Shown: in pieces, positions 1 to 7,378 of the stretch
Layout: every line of letters begins with the position of its first letter
Numbering within the stretch: position 1 is the first letter of the stretch
NCBI GenBank assembly: GCA_937880075.1
Contig: CALFLM010000012.1
Span: forward strand, 1-31,283
From: an uncultured Romboutsia sp.
GTDB taxonomy: Bacteria; Bacillota; Clostridia; Peptostreptococcales; Peptostreptococcaceae
DNA: 31,283 nt
Direction: 5' to 3'
Program-made: the position numbers and the translations under genes
The notes under the pieces: generated by a model
Told to the model about the DNA's origin: nothing
What the model saw: the letters and a program-made list of their open reading frames with translations, nothing else
The model's database searches: none

Positions 1-82
1 TATATGTATCAAAATGGTTATCAAGTTCATCACATATACTTTTTAATATTTTTATATTATCTTCTACTACTAATATCTTCAT
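1..82 (-). CDS. response regulator, receiver domain N-terminus (partial)
   Basis: Only the first 27 codons lie in the window; the gene runs off the left edge. The visible peptide begins MKILVVEDNIKILKSICDEL. This is the first beta strand and acidic pocket of a two-component receiver domain (E7 and D8 match the usual acidic pair that holds Mg2+), followed by helix 1. The phospho-acceptor aspartate and the output domain are outside the window, so the DNA-binding class cannot be told. The ATG is preceded by GGAGAGG at good spacing. A terminator at 153-198 separates it from the next gene upstream, so its promoter should lie at about 83-150. Confidence 0.8.
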   Translation of the reverse strand, partial: MKILVVEDNIKILKSICDELDNHFDTY

Positions 83-152
83 AATCCTCTCCATTTTTTG
101 TACTTTATTTAATATAAATTATACAATATAATTATTTATTTTAAATAAAAAA

Positions 153-198
153 TTCTAGAATATAAATGCTACTTTTTTTCGCAACCTATATTCTAGAA
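153..198 (-). terminator. intrinsic terminator after the 230..409 gene
   Basis: Perfect 12-bp arms TTCTAGAATATA (153-164) and TATATTCTAGAA (187-198). Read on the minus strand, the second arm is followed by TTTTTTATTT. On the plus strand it is followed by a shorter T-rich tract. It closes the small gene before the response-regulator promoter. Confidence 0.75.
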
Positions 199-229
199 AC
201 TTTATTTTTTAATATTTTATTATACTAGA

Positions 230-409
230 TTAATTTAATTTGTAATTATTAATTATTTTTACGAAATTTTCTATATTAAACTCTGTATTATCATCAGCAT
301 TATATATAGCTTGATGATAATACCAATTCGCAAAATTTGGGTCAGCTAAAGTAGCATTAATTTTTTCAAAGTCTAAATCATTTTGTTTTAAATTATTCTC
401 TATATCCAA
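230..409 (-). CDS. small conserved-looking protein, unknown function
   Basis: A 59-residue acidic protein without a signal peptide or membrane segment. I do not recognise a domain. The centre, DPNFANWYYHQAIYNADDN, is rich in aromatic residues and looks like a compact helical core. A longer reading from GTG at 418 is possible, but AAAGGGGTG covers that codon. Taken as the Shine-Dalgarno, it sits 6 nt before the TTG at 409, so I prefer TTG. The gene starts about 80 bp after the lipoprotein gene on the same strand, with no T-tailed hairpin between them, so it may be the last gene of the regulator-lipoprotein unit. It ends before a strong terminator. Function is unknown. Confidence 0.6.
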   Translation of the reverse strand: MDIENNLKQNDLDFEKINATLADPNFANWYYHQAIYNADDNTEFNIENFVKIINNYKLN

Positions 410-491
410 AGTTATCACCCCTTTAAATTATATTTAGTATTAGTAATATATCTATGATTTATTCATATCCACCTTGCATATTGATTTAATA

Positions 492-1316
492 CTAACCACT
501 TATACTTGCTTTATGTAATTTAAGGTCTATATTTATATTTGCTTTTTCTTTTATATCGTCATAACTATACCCTAGTAACTCAATACTTTTTGTATTTTCT
601 AATGCCTTTATTTCCATCTTTATATCTTCTGATGGTTTTAATATATTATAAGAACTTATACTATCTACCATAATATATTTCCCATCTTTATCTAACTGTC
701 CTATTTTTATCGTTATATTACCTAATTGTTTTCTAGATGTATTTTTTATATCCAATGCATAGGTATCTATTTCACTAGAATTTTTAACTTTATATATTTC
801 AGAAGTAGTTAAAACTTCATATTCTTTACTATCTTTTAAAGTTTCTTCATTTTTATTTATAACTATACTATCATCTTTTAAGTTAACCATAACTTCTTTA
901 TCTAAAGTATGATACTCATAAGACACTATATTTATGCTTTTAACTTTATCATCATTGAAAAAACTTATCTCTGATGATTCATTTGGATTTAAAGTTAAAT
1001 CTAAAAATACCTGAGATTTTTCTACTATATTATCTTTATTATTTACCTCTTCATAAGTTATTAATATATTGTATATACTAAAATCTGAAATATTTTTAAT
1101 AACTTTAGATAAATTTATTTCATTATCTAAACTATCATCACTATTATTTTCTACATCTTTTATTGACAATACTTTTGCGTTATCATTATTTATATTTGTA
1201 CTATAATATAATTTTTCATCATCATAAATATCCTTAGATTTACAAGATGCCAACATTAATATGTTTACAATTAATAATATTAAAATAAAGAATACTCTCT
1301 TAGGAAATTTATTCAT
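492..1316 (-). CDS. lipoprotein with two tandem 65-residue modules, unknown function
   Basis: 274 residues. The N-terminus is a lipoprotein signal: basic start (KFPKR), hydrophobic stretch 8-22, and lipobox LASC with the lipidated Cys at 25, so it should be anchored on the outer face of the membrane. The mature part contains two segments of equal length that resemble each other, residues 72-136 and 189-253. Each starts with an IKN-S motif, has an NI-I strand, an L-P-E turn near the middle and a KSI strand, and ends in a Y-Y element. They look like small beta-sandwich modules of the kind found in FxLYD-type lipoproteins, but that name is inference. The start has GAGGTG upstream. It lies 28 bp after the DNA-binding protein gene and is probably cotranscribed with it. 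Confidence 0.7.
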   Translation of the reverse strand: MNKFPKRVFFILILLIVNILMLASCKSKDIYDDEKLYYSTNINNDNAKVLSIKDVENNSDDSLDNEINLSKVIKNISDFSIYNILITYEEVNNKDNIVEKSQVFLDLTLNPNESSEISFFNDDKVKSINIVSYEYHTLDKEVMVNLKDDSIVINKNEETLKDSKEYEVLTTSEIYKVKNSSEIDTYALDIKNTSRKQLGNITIKIGQLDKDGKYIMVDSISSYNILKPSEDIKMEIKALENTKSIELLGYSYDDIKEKANINIDLKLHKASISG

Positions 1317-1344
1317 ACTGTAAACACCTCACTTCTTACTATAT

Positions 1345-2037
1345 TTATAGTAAATTTTTATACTCTTTCATAAAATCTTTTAAAGCTTGGGTAATTATTT
1401 CTTGCTTACTAAACTCTGAATTACTGCATAATCTTTCAAAGTCCTCCCAAGTCTTTTTATCTACTTTTATGGTTGTACTTTTTAATGAATCTAGATCGGT
1501 ATCTTCTATTTTTATATCTTTTTTATTTGTCTTTGATTTAATTTTCATAGATTTTAGATCTTTGACCTCCATGTACCAGTCATAGACTTCACATAATTTA
1601 TCTAAATCATTTTGAGTTATATTTATCTTTCTATCTTTTTTAGTGGCTCCTCTTTTAATTTTTTTAGTTTCCACCTTATTATCTATTTTTATATTTTTTC
1701 TAGAATTACTTTCATTATTATTCGTTTTACTATCTACTTTTTTCTTTGTATCTTGTTCTTTCTTTATTTTTACTAATTTATTACCTGTGTTTTTATTTTC
1801 TTTAGTACTGTTAAATTTCTTTTTGTTAGAATTTTCAATTTGATCAAATTCTATTTGCTTAAATTCATTACCTTCATTTTTAAGCTTATACTTACCATTA
1901 TGCATTTTATATCCTTTTTTATTCAAAAATACTCTAAGAGTTGTTTTTGCTATTCCTAATTCTAAAGCTATATCTTCAAACTTAAAATCTTTATCTTGAA
2001 GCTCTATAAATTTTTTTATTCTCTCTTTATCTTTCAT
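1345..2037 (-). CDS. probable DNA-binding protein: N-terminal HTH, Lys-rich linker, C-terminal RHH-like
   Basis: 230 residues with three parts. Residues 1-50 read as a helix-turn-helix: a phase of helices, then FEDIALELGIAKTTLRVFL as turn and recognition helix. Residues 55-140 are very rich in Lys and Asn with little predicted fold. Residues 185-230 (TTIKVDKKTWEDFERLC, then SKQEIITQALKDFMKEY) look like a ribbon-helix-helix domain, with a beta strand followed by two helices, as in CopG/ParG-like proteins. Two DNA-binding modules joined by a basic linker suggest a regulator or a DNA-organising protein; which one cannot be said from sequence. The start has GGAGGAG 6 bp upstream. A good sigma-A promoter lies at 2076-2104. 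It is the first gene of a probable unit with the lipoprotein, and divergent from the PTS IIC-like gene. Confidence 0.65.
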   Translation of the reverse strand: MKDKERIKKFIELQDKDFKFEDIALELGIAKTTLRVFLNKKGYKMHNGKYKLKNEGNEFKQIEFDQIENSNKKKFNSTKENKNTGNKLVKIKKEQDTKKKVDSKTNNNESNSRKNIKIDNKVETKKIKRGATKKDRKINITQNDLDKLCEVYDWYMEVKDLKSMKIKSKTNKKDIKIEDTDLDSLKSTTIKVDKKTWEDFERLCSNSEFSKQEIITQALKDFMKEYKNLL

Positions 2038-2075
2038 TCACTCCTCCGTTATCTAAAATCATAATATTAATGTTT

Positions 2076-2104
2076 ATTGTAACACATTATATATATTTAT
2101 TCAA
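2076..2104 (-). promoter_or_regulatory. sigma-A promoter for the HTH/RHH protein gene
   Basis: On the minus strand, TTGAAT (2104-2099), a 17-nt spacer and TACAAT (2081-2076), with an upstream TGT that gives an extended -10. Predicted transcription start is about 2069, leaving a leader of roughly 32 nt. Confidence 0.65.
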
Positions 2105-2198
2105 AAAACGCTATATTCACTTTTATTCTACATAATTTCTATTATATTTATATTTTTAAAATTTTTTTATAATTTTTTAACAATATTTTATTTTTCTA

Positions 2199-2227
2199 TT
2201 TACAATTATCGATATCTGCTTTATAAT
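2199..2227 (+). promoter_or_regulatory. sigma-A promoter for the PTS IIC-like gene
   Basis: TTTACA (2199-2204), a 17-nt spacer and a perfect TATAAT (2222-2227). Start of transcription is predicted near 2234, giving a leader of about 85 nt. Confidence 0.75.
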
Positions 2228-2230
2228 TGT
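2202..2230. promoter_or_regulatory. candidate operator: inverted repeat over the -35 and -10
   Basis: ACAATTAT (2202-2209) and ATAATTGT (2223-2230) are perfect inverted arms 13 bp apart. The left arm covers part of the -35 and the right arm covers the -10. A dimeric repressor bound here would block RNA polymerase. The binding protein is unknown; the divergent HTH/RHH protein is one candidate. Confidence 0.4.
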
Positions 2231-2244
2231 AGATAATATAACAA

Positions 2245-2274
2245 AGTGTATTTCCTATCGATAGGGAAAACACT
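2245..2274. promoter_or_regulatory. 30-bp imperfect palindrome in the leader of the PTS IIC-like gene
   Basis: Two 15-nt arms meet at 2259/2260. The inner 12 bp, CCTATCGATAGG, are perfect. Over the whole element there is one mismatch (A2250/A2269) and one position that pairs only as G-U in RNA. It starts about 11 nt after the predicted transcription start. It could be an operator for a second protein, or a hairpin at the 5' end of the mRNA. No T-tract follows, so it is not a terminator. Confidence 0.5.
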
Positions 2275-2318
2275 ATCATGGGGTTATAAAAAATATATTA
2301 CATGGAGGAGATTATAAA

Positions 2319-3362
2319 ATGACTAAAATCTTAATAGGTACAGCTTTATTATTAGTTGTATTGGCATTATTCACATTATTTAGTTACAAAGCGCCTCAAG
2401 GTATGAAGGCTATGGGTGCATTAGCAAACGCCGCTTGTGCAAGCTTCTTAGTAGAAGCATTTCACTTTTCATTATTTGGTGAACAAATGGGAATAAAATT
2501 CTTAGAAGGTGTCGGCTCGGCAAACGGTTCGTTAGGTGGAGTTGCCGCAGGTATACTAGTACCTTTAGCTCTTGGTGTATCTCCAGTATACGCAGTTTTA
2601 GTTGGTTTAACAGTTTCAGGATACGGTATATTACCAGGATTTATAGCTGGTTACTTAGTATCATTCGTTATAAAGTTTTTAGAGAAAAAAGTTCCTGCTG
2701 GACTTGACTTAATAGCAATAATATTAATAGCTGCTCCTTTAACTAGATTTATAGCTATAGCAATAGATCCAGTTGTTAAAAATACTTTACTTCAAATAGG
2801 ACAAGTTTTAATACAAGCATCTGATTCTTCACCAATAGTTATGGGTCTTATACTTGGTGGTCTAATAACAGTTGTTGCAACTGCTCCACTTAGTTCTATG
2901 GCTTTAACTTCTATAATAGGTTTAACAGGTGTTCCAATGGGAATAGGTGCATTAGCGGTATTTGGTTCTTCTTTCATGAACTACGTATTCTTCTCTAAAA
3001 TGAAATTTGGTTCTAAAAAAGATACTATAGCTGTTGCTATAGAGCCGTTAACTCAATCAGATATAATATCTGCAAACCCAATACCAGTATATGTTACTAA
3101 CTTCATAGGTGGAGCAATGTCTGGTATAATAGTAGCCATAATGGGTATTGAGGTTGGTACTCCAGGATTAGCAACTCCTATAGCTGGATTTTTCGTATCT
3201 GTTGCTCAAAATGGAACAAATGCTTTAATAGCTGCTGCTGGATGTATAGTAGTAAGTGTTTTAGCTGGTTTCATAGGACATGCAATATTTAAAAATACTA
3301 AAATAAAGACTGCTGATGAAATACGTGGTACTCAATCAGTTGATACTAATACTGTAGCTTAA
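2319..3362 (+). CDS. PTS EIIC-like membrane protein (PTS_EIIC_2 type)
   Basis: 347 residues, almost entirely hydrophobic, with about nine or ten membrane segments rich in Gly and Ala. The arrangement, including SANPIPVYVTNFIGG near residue 250 and PIAGFF near 290, matches the stand-alone IIC-like family often annotated as PTS transporter subunit IIC. It carries no IIA or IIB domain and none is nearby, so phosphorylation-coupled sugar uptake is not established, and the substrate is unknown. The ATG follows GGAGGAG at 7 bp. Regulation looks elaborate: a consensus promoter overlapped by an inverted repeat, and a 30-bp palindrome in the leader. A terminator follows directly. Family assignment is fairly sure; function is not. 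Confidence 0.8.
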   Translation: MTKILIGTALLLVVLALFTLFSYKAPQGMKAMGALANAACASFLVEAFHFSLFGEQMGIKFLEGVGSANGSLGGVAAGILVPLALGVSPVYAVLVGLTVSGYGILPGFIAGYLVSFVIKFLEKKVPAGLDLIAIILIAAPLTRFIAIAIDPVVKNTLLQIGQVLIQASDSSPIVMGLILGGLITVVATAPLSSMALTSIIGLTGVPMGIGALAVFGSSFMNYVFFSKMKFGSKKDTIAVAIEPLTQSDIISANPIPVYVTNFIGGAMSGIIVAIMGIEVGTPGLATPIAGFFVSVAQNGTNALIAAAGCIVVSVLAGFIGHAIFKNTKIKTADEIRGTQSVDTNTVA

Positions 3363-3378
3363 TAATTAATAGACAAAC

Positions 3379-3406
3379 AAAAGACAGGATGTGATTCCTG
3401 TCTTTT
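3379..3406. terminator. terminator between convergent genes
   Basis: Stem AAAAGACAGGA (3379-3389) with TCCTGTCTTTT (3396-3406), loop TGTGAT. T-rich tracts lie on both sides (TCTTTTTATTTTA on plus, CTTTTGTTTGT on minus), so it probably serves both the PTS IIC-like gene and the convergent pentapeptide-repeat gene. Confidence 0.85.
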
Positions 3407-3410
3407 TATT

Positions 3411-4604
3411 TTATCTAATTGCTTTTCTAACTAAGGTACCTACTCCAACTCCCATAAGAACAACACCTGCTAACATCTCAAAATTTGATACTAAATATCC
3501 TATTTCTGTAGGTTTTCCATTATTTACTCCTACACCAGCAAACATCCCTACACTTAAATTAATAGCTTCATTAAAATCTTTAATAAATTTACCAAAGCTC
3601 CATGTTCCTATATTATTTAAGTTATATATAATGGTATGACCACTTTCCATATCTATACCTGTTATTAAATATAAAAAAGCAAATATAAGCATTATAGCTA
3701 AAGCTGAAAATATACAAAAGAACGGTCTTTCTCCATATCCACAAATAAACCAATATAAATATGAACCTAATTTTGGTAATAGTGATAATGATTTTCTTTC
3801 AATACATTTCCCTAAATAATAGTATTCACCAAAATTATTAGTTAGATTATTATCATTATATTTATCTGCAATATTTTCATATACCGTATATATTCCTTCA
3901 TATTCTTGCTTATCTTTTACCCTTGGTTCAATTTTATCAAAGAATGTTTTTTCATCAAATTTAGTTAAAAATTTATCTTCAAACTCAAAATTCACCATAT
4001 ATGTATTAAAAGTTTTAAATCCCCTAAAATCAGAATCTACAACTTCAATTTTATCTAATTCACAATTTATCATTATGCAATTCGAAGCATTAGTTAGCTC
4101 TATATTAGTATTTTGAAGTTTACTATTTTCAAATATAGCATAAGATATATCACTATTTAAAAATTTAGCATATATATTGCAATTATAAAAACTACAACCT
4201 AGATTATCTTTTCTATTTAAAGATGGTAGCTTTTCACTGTCTTCTTTGATAAATATACAGTTTTCAAAACTTACTCCACCTTCATCAAATTTACAACCAT
4301 CAAATACACATCCTATAAATCTGCAATCTTTAAACTTTACATTTTTAAATGTACAATCTATAAACTTAGTACAAATAATATCTTCATTTATTATCTCCTG
4401 AAACTCTTCTTCTCCTAAAACCCCTTTTCTTCCTATATTCTCATCAATTATCTTTTTAAAACTATATTTTAAATTAGGATAAAAACCTGTTAAACTATCT
4501 TTATGCTTTAGTATAGATTGATATAAAATTTTATTGTTCTTTTTTCTTTCATCAAGTTGAATTTTTCCTTTAGCTTTCTCTTCTTTAAAATTAACGTAAG
4601 CCAT
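3411..4604 (-). CDS. pentapeptide-repeat membrane protein with two-TM channel-like C-terminus
   Basis: 397 residues. Residues 76-200 contain pentapeptide repeats of the A(D/N)LXX type, in a Cys-rich form (CTFKN, CRFIG, CVFDG, CKFDE, CIFIK), which should build a right-handed quadrilateral beta helix. A linker 215-290 ends in GYGERP, a motif usual just before the membrane part of such proteins. Then come a membrane helix at 294-315, a short loop at 345-362 in the position of an ion-channel pore helix and filter, and a second helix at 371-392 ending LVRKAIR. This is the layout of Ion_trans_2-type channels fused to pentapeptide repeats. The filter position reads FAGVGV rather than the potassium signature TVGYG, so selectivity is doubtful. 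The start has GGAGAG. It appears to be a single gene. Confidence 0.75.
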   Translation of the reverse strand: MAYVNFKEEKAKGKIQLDERKKNNKILYQSILKHKDSLTGFYPNLKYSFKKIIDENIGRKGVLGEEEFQEIINEDIICTKFIDCTFKNVKFKDCRFIGCVFDGCKFDEGGVSFENCIFIKEDSEKLPSLNRKDNLGCSFYNCNIYAKFLNSDISYAIFENSKLQNTNIELTNASNCIMINCELDKIEVVDSDFRGFKTFNTYMVNFEFEDKFLTKFDEKTFFDKIEPRVKDKQEYEGIYTVYENIADKYNDNNLTNNFGEYYYLGKCIERKSLSLLPKLGSYLYWFICGYGERPFFCIFSALAIMLIFAFLYLITGIDMESGHTIIYNLNNIGTWSFGKFIKDFNEAINLSVGMFAGVGVNNGKPTEIGYLVSNFEMLAGVVLMGVGVGTLVRKAIR

Positions 4605-4824
4605 ACTTCTCTCCTTTTATATTTGTAAGTTTTAAACCTAAAATTTCTTAAAATACTGATACCTTCTATCTTATTTTTTGCCATATTTAATTTAATATAC
4701 TAGTTTATATCGATTTCAGTAATACTATACATAAATATTAGAACAAATCATACGTATTCATTATTTTCTATTTATAAATATTTTATAACTATAAACTTTT
4801 AATTAATCATACTTTTTAAGTATA

Positions 4825-4853
4825 TTGATAACTATACTATTATCTGCTACTAT
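4825..4853 (+). promoter_or_regulatory. sigma-A promoter for lplA
   Basis: TTGATA (4825-4830), 17-nt spacer, TACTAT (4848-4853) with TGC just before it (extended -10). Predicted start is about 4860, some 38 nt before the ATG. Confidence 0.6.
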
Positions 4854-4897
4854 TTACCTAATAATGTAAATTTTATATATTTTAGGGGAGAAATTTT

Positions 4898-5884
4898 ATG
4901 TTACTAATTTATAATGAAAAAACTAATCCATATTTTAATTTAGCTATGGAAGAATATTGTCTTAAAAACTTTGATGAGGATATGTTTATACTTTGGAGAA
5001 ATGAAAGTTCTGTAATAGTTGGTAAAAATCAAAATACATTATCTGAAATTAATTTAGACTATATTAAAGAAAACTCCATACCAGTTGTTAGAAGACAGTC
5101 AGGAGGCGGAGCTGTATTTCACGACTTAGGCAATATAAACTTTACATTTATAGCAAATAACAATGATAACTTCAGTGATTTCAAAAGATTTACTAATCCT
5201 ATAATAGAATTTTTAAAAACTTTGGATGTAAATGCTGAATTTTCAGGAAGAAATGATTTGTTAATAGATGGATGTAAATTTTCAGGAAATGCCCAATATA
5301 ATTACAAAAACAAAGTAATGCACCATGGTACACTACTATTTTCATCTCAAATATCTAATCTTTCAAATGCTTTAAAAGTTAAACCTATAAAATTTGAAGG
5401 AAAAAGCATTAAATCTGTAAAATCTCGTGTAACTAATATAAGTAAGCATTTAAAAGTTCCTCTTGATATATTAGAGTTTAAAGATTTATTAATGGCCTAT
5501 TTAGCTAAGATAAATACTGATAATAAATATTACACTTTAAGCGAGTTAGATATAGATAATATAAATAAATTAGTTAAAGAAAAATATAGTACTTGGGATT
5601 GGAACTTTGGACATTCCCCAAAATACGCTCTTTATAATGAATTAAAATATCCTGGAGGAAATGTAGAGTTTAACTTAAATGTTGAAAAAGGAATTATAAA
5701 AGATATAAAATTCTTTGGAGATTTCTTTGGAAAATTTGATATTTCTCACATTGAGAACCTATTATTAAATACAAAACATGAAGAGGAGAGTTTAAAGTCA
5801 GTACTTAAATCTATAAATATAAATGATTATTTCCTAGGGGCCGATACTAATATCTTAATATCTGGAATAATGGGTGTTAAATAG
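4898..5884 (+). CDS. lplA: lipoate--protein ligase
   Basis: 328 residues. It activates free lipoate with ATP and attaches it to a lysine of lipoyl domains (2-oxoacid dehydrogenase E2, or GcvH of the glycine cleavage system). The catalytic domain covers about 1-240: RRQSGGGAVFHDLGN (65-79) is the lipoyl-AMP binding loop, GRNDLLIDGCKFSGNAQ (117-133) carries the catalytic Lys127, and HHGTLL follows at 142-147. The last 80 residues match the C-terminal accessory domain of bacterial LplA, so this is the full two-domain form. AGGGGAG precedes the ATG at about 8 bp. No lipoyl-domain substrate gene or lipoate synthase lies in the window, which fits a scavenging enzyme. Its 3' end has no obvious terminator before sodA. 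Confidence 0.9.
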   Translation: MLLIYNEKTNPYFNLAMEEYCLKNFDEDMFILWRNESSVIVGKNQNTLSEINLDYIKENSIPVVRRQSGGGAVFHDLGNINFTFIANNNDNFSDFKRFTNPIIEFLKTLDVNAEFSGRNDLLIDGCKFSGNAQYNYKNKVMHHGTLLFSSQISNLSNALKVKPIKFEGKSIKSVKSRVTNISKHLKVPLDILEFKDLLMAYLAKINTDNKYYTLSELDIDNINKLVKEKYSTWDWNFGHSPKYALYNELKYPGGNVEFNLNVEKGIIKDIKFFGDFFGKFDISHIENLLLNTKHEEESLKSVLKSININDYFLGADTNILISGIMGVK

Positions 5885-6052
5885 TGATTGGGCTAGATTA
5901 TTCTACTCCTTTTTATATATAACAAAATAATATAAATTTAAACACACTTAATAAAGTAGTAGTAAAATAATCTAAATATATCTATTATGAAAATTAACTT
6001 TATATAAATTTTTATTCTATTTTTAAGCATAATACTATATAGAGGTGGTTTT

Positions 6053-6748
6053 ATGAAGAAAAAATTATTATCAGTAACATTGCTTTTTCTATTTATAATT
6101 TTAGCTCCTTTAAACGCATTAAGTTTATCATCAGAATTTAAGCCATTTGAATTTAAAGAATTAAATTATTCTTATGATGCATTAGAACCATATATAGATA
6201 AAGAAACTATAAAGTTACATTATAATAAACATTATAAAATTTATGTGGATAAACTAAATGATACTATAAAAAAGTATCCTGTTCTTTATTCTTACAACTT
6301 AACAGATTTACTAACTAACTTAGATTGTATTCCTGATAGTGCATCACAAATAATAAAAAACAACGGCGGTGGAGTTTATAATCATGAATTCTTCTTTAGC
6401 ATAATGACTAATAAAAAAACATACCCTTCTGGAGAACTAAAAAATGCTATTGATAGAGATTTTGGATCTTTTGATAAATTTAAAAATGAATTTAAAGAAG
6501 CTTCATTAGATATTTTTGGTTCAGGATGGGCATGGCTTGTGTCTGATGATAAAGGAAATTTATCTATAATAAAAACATCAAATCAGGATACACCTATAAC
6601 ACTAAACTTAGTTCCAGTTATAGGAATAGATGTATGGGAACATGCTTATTATCTTAGATATCAAAATAATAGGGGAAATTATATAGATACTTGGTTTAAT
6701 GTAGTCAATTGGGATAGAGCTCTTTCTAATTATAATAATTCTAAATAG
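6053..6748 (+). CDS. sodA: exported Fe/Mn superoxide dismutase
   Basis: 231 residues. Converts superoxide to oxygen and peroxide. Metal ligands are all visible: H56, H111, D193 and H197 (motif DVWEHAYY at 193-200). The gateway residues H60 and Y64 are also present, with GSGWAWLV at 156-163. Unlike cytosolic SodA it starts with a signal sequence: KKK followed by a hydrophobic stretch 5-22 ending in LNALS, so the enzyme should leave the cytoplasm. This resembles the SodA of Clostridioides difficile, which has been found in the spore coat; a spore or envelope role here is inference. RBS AGAGGTGG precedes the ATG. The next gene starts 75 bp downstream on the same strand without a clear terminator between, so the two may be cotranscribed. 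Confidence 0.9.
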   Translation: MKKKLLSVTLLFLFIILAPLNALSLSSEFKPFEFKELNYSYDALEPYIDKETIKLHYNKHYKIYVDKLNDTIKKYPVLYSYNLTDLLTNLDCIPDSASQIIKNNGGGVYNHEFFFSIMTNKKTYPSGELKNAIDRDFGSFDKFKNEFKEASLDIFGSGWAWLVSDDKGNLSIIKTSNQDTPITLNLVPVIGIDVWEHAYYLRYQNNRGNYIDTWFNVVNWDRALSNYNNSK

Positions 6749-6823
6749 TTATAGTTTGTAAAATTTTTATATTTACTATATAATGTAATAAATCATCATG
6801 TAGTTAGCACCATAGGAGGATTA

Positions 6824-7360
6824 ATGGTAAAAAAAACTCATACAAAGGGCGGATACTTGTTAGCACTACTAGCTCTACCATTTATTGAAAATGAATATCT
6901 ATCTAGTTATGAACCTGTTTATAGGTTTATTCTATTGATTATTTATATGTATTTTTCATATATAGGTTCGGTAATTCCAGATATAGACATGCGTGGTTCT
7001 TATGCAAGTAAGACATTCCCAAAAGTGTATAAATTATTAGGTTCTAGATTTCGTCATAGAAGTTTTACTCATAGCCTACTATTTCTATATTTACTATGTT
7101 ATTTATCAAGTATAATATTAAAATATACAGATAATAATATAGTTTTTATATCTTCATTTAGTGGTCTTGTAATAGGATGTTTTTCTCATATGATATTAGA
7201 TTTATTTACAAAAGAAGGTGTAGAATTACTTTACCCTATAGGCATTAACTTTTCTTTAATGCCTATAAAAACTAATTCTAAAACAGAAAAACTAATATGT
7301 AAATTATTAAATTTTATAGTTATATTCTTACTAGGATATAGGTTTTATATATTAATATAG
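6824..7360 (+). CDS. YdjM-family membrane-bound metal-dependent hydrolase
   Basis: 178 residues with about four membrane segments. It carries the pattern of conserved polar residues of the YdjM (PF04307) family: H6 in THTKGG, D53 and D55 in IPDID, HRSFTHS with H78 and H83, and H122/D126 in SHMILDLFTKEG, followed by LLYP. These are the presumed metal ligands, and the family is annotated as membrane-bound metal-dependent hydrolase; the physiological substrate is not known. The E. coli relative is LexA-regulated, but I saw no SOS box here. The ATG is preceded by AGGAGG. A hairpin overlaps the stop codon. Confidence 0.8.
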   Translation: MVKKTHTKGGYLLALLALPFIENEYLSSYEPVYRFILLIIYMYFSYIGSVIPDIDMRGSYASKTFPKVYKLLGSRFRHRSFTHSLLFLYLLCYLSSIILKYTDNNIVFISSFSGLVIGCFSHMILDLFTKEGVELLYPIGINFSLMPIKTNSKTEKLICKLLNFIVIFLLGYRFYILI

Positions 7361-7372
7361 AACCTATATCCT
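7333..7372 (+). terminator. hairpin over the stop codon of the YdjM-family gene
   Basis: 12-bp perfect arms AGGATATAGGTT (7333-7344) and AACCTATATCCT (7361-7372). The stop codon 7358-7360 lies in the loop. Only a weak T-tract (TTATATTTAATT) follows, so it may be a moderate terminator or mRNA 3' stabiliser between two convergent genes. Confidence 0.5.
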
Positions 7373-7378
7373 TTATAT

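Noticed and set aside
1643..1843. Plus-strand hydrophobic ORF of 66 codons
   Set aside because: Antisense of the Lys/Asn-rich linker in the HTH/RHH protein; Phe/Leu runs are the complement of AAA/AAG codons. No ribosome binding site.
3391..3639. Plus-strand ORF of 82 codons
   Set aside because: It starts in the terminator loop and is antisense to the C-terminus of the pentapeptide-repeat gene.
6028..6039. CATAATACTATA upstream of sodA as a late sporulation sigma -10
   Set aside because: The transcript would start inside the ribosome binding site at 6041-6048, so the leader would be too short; no matching -35 either.
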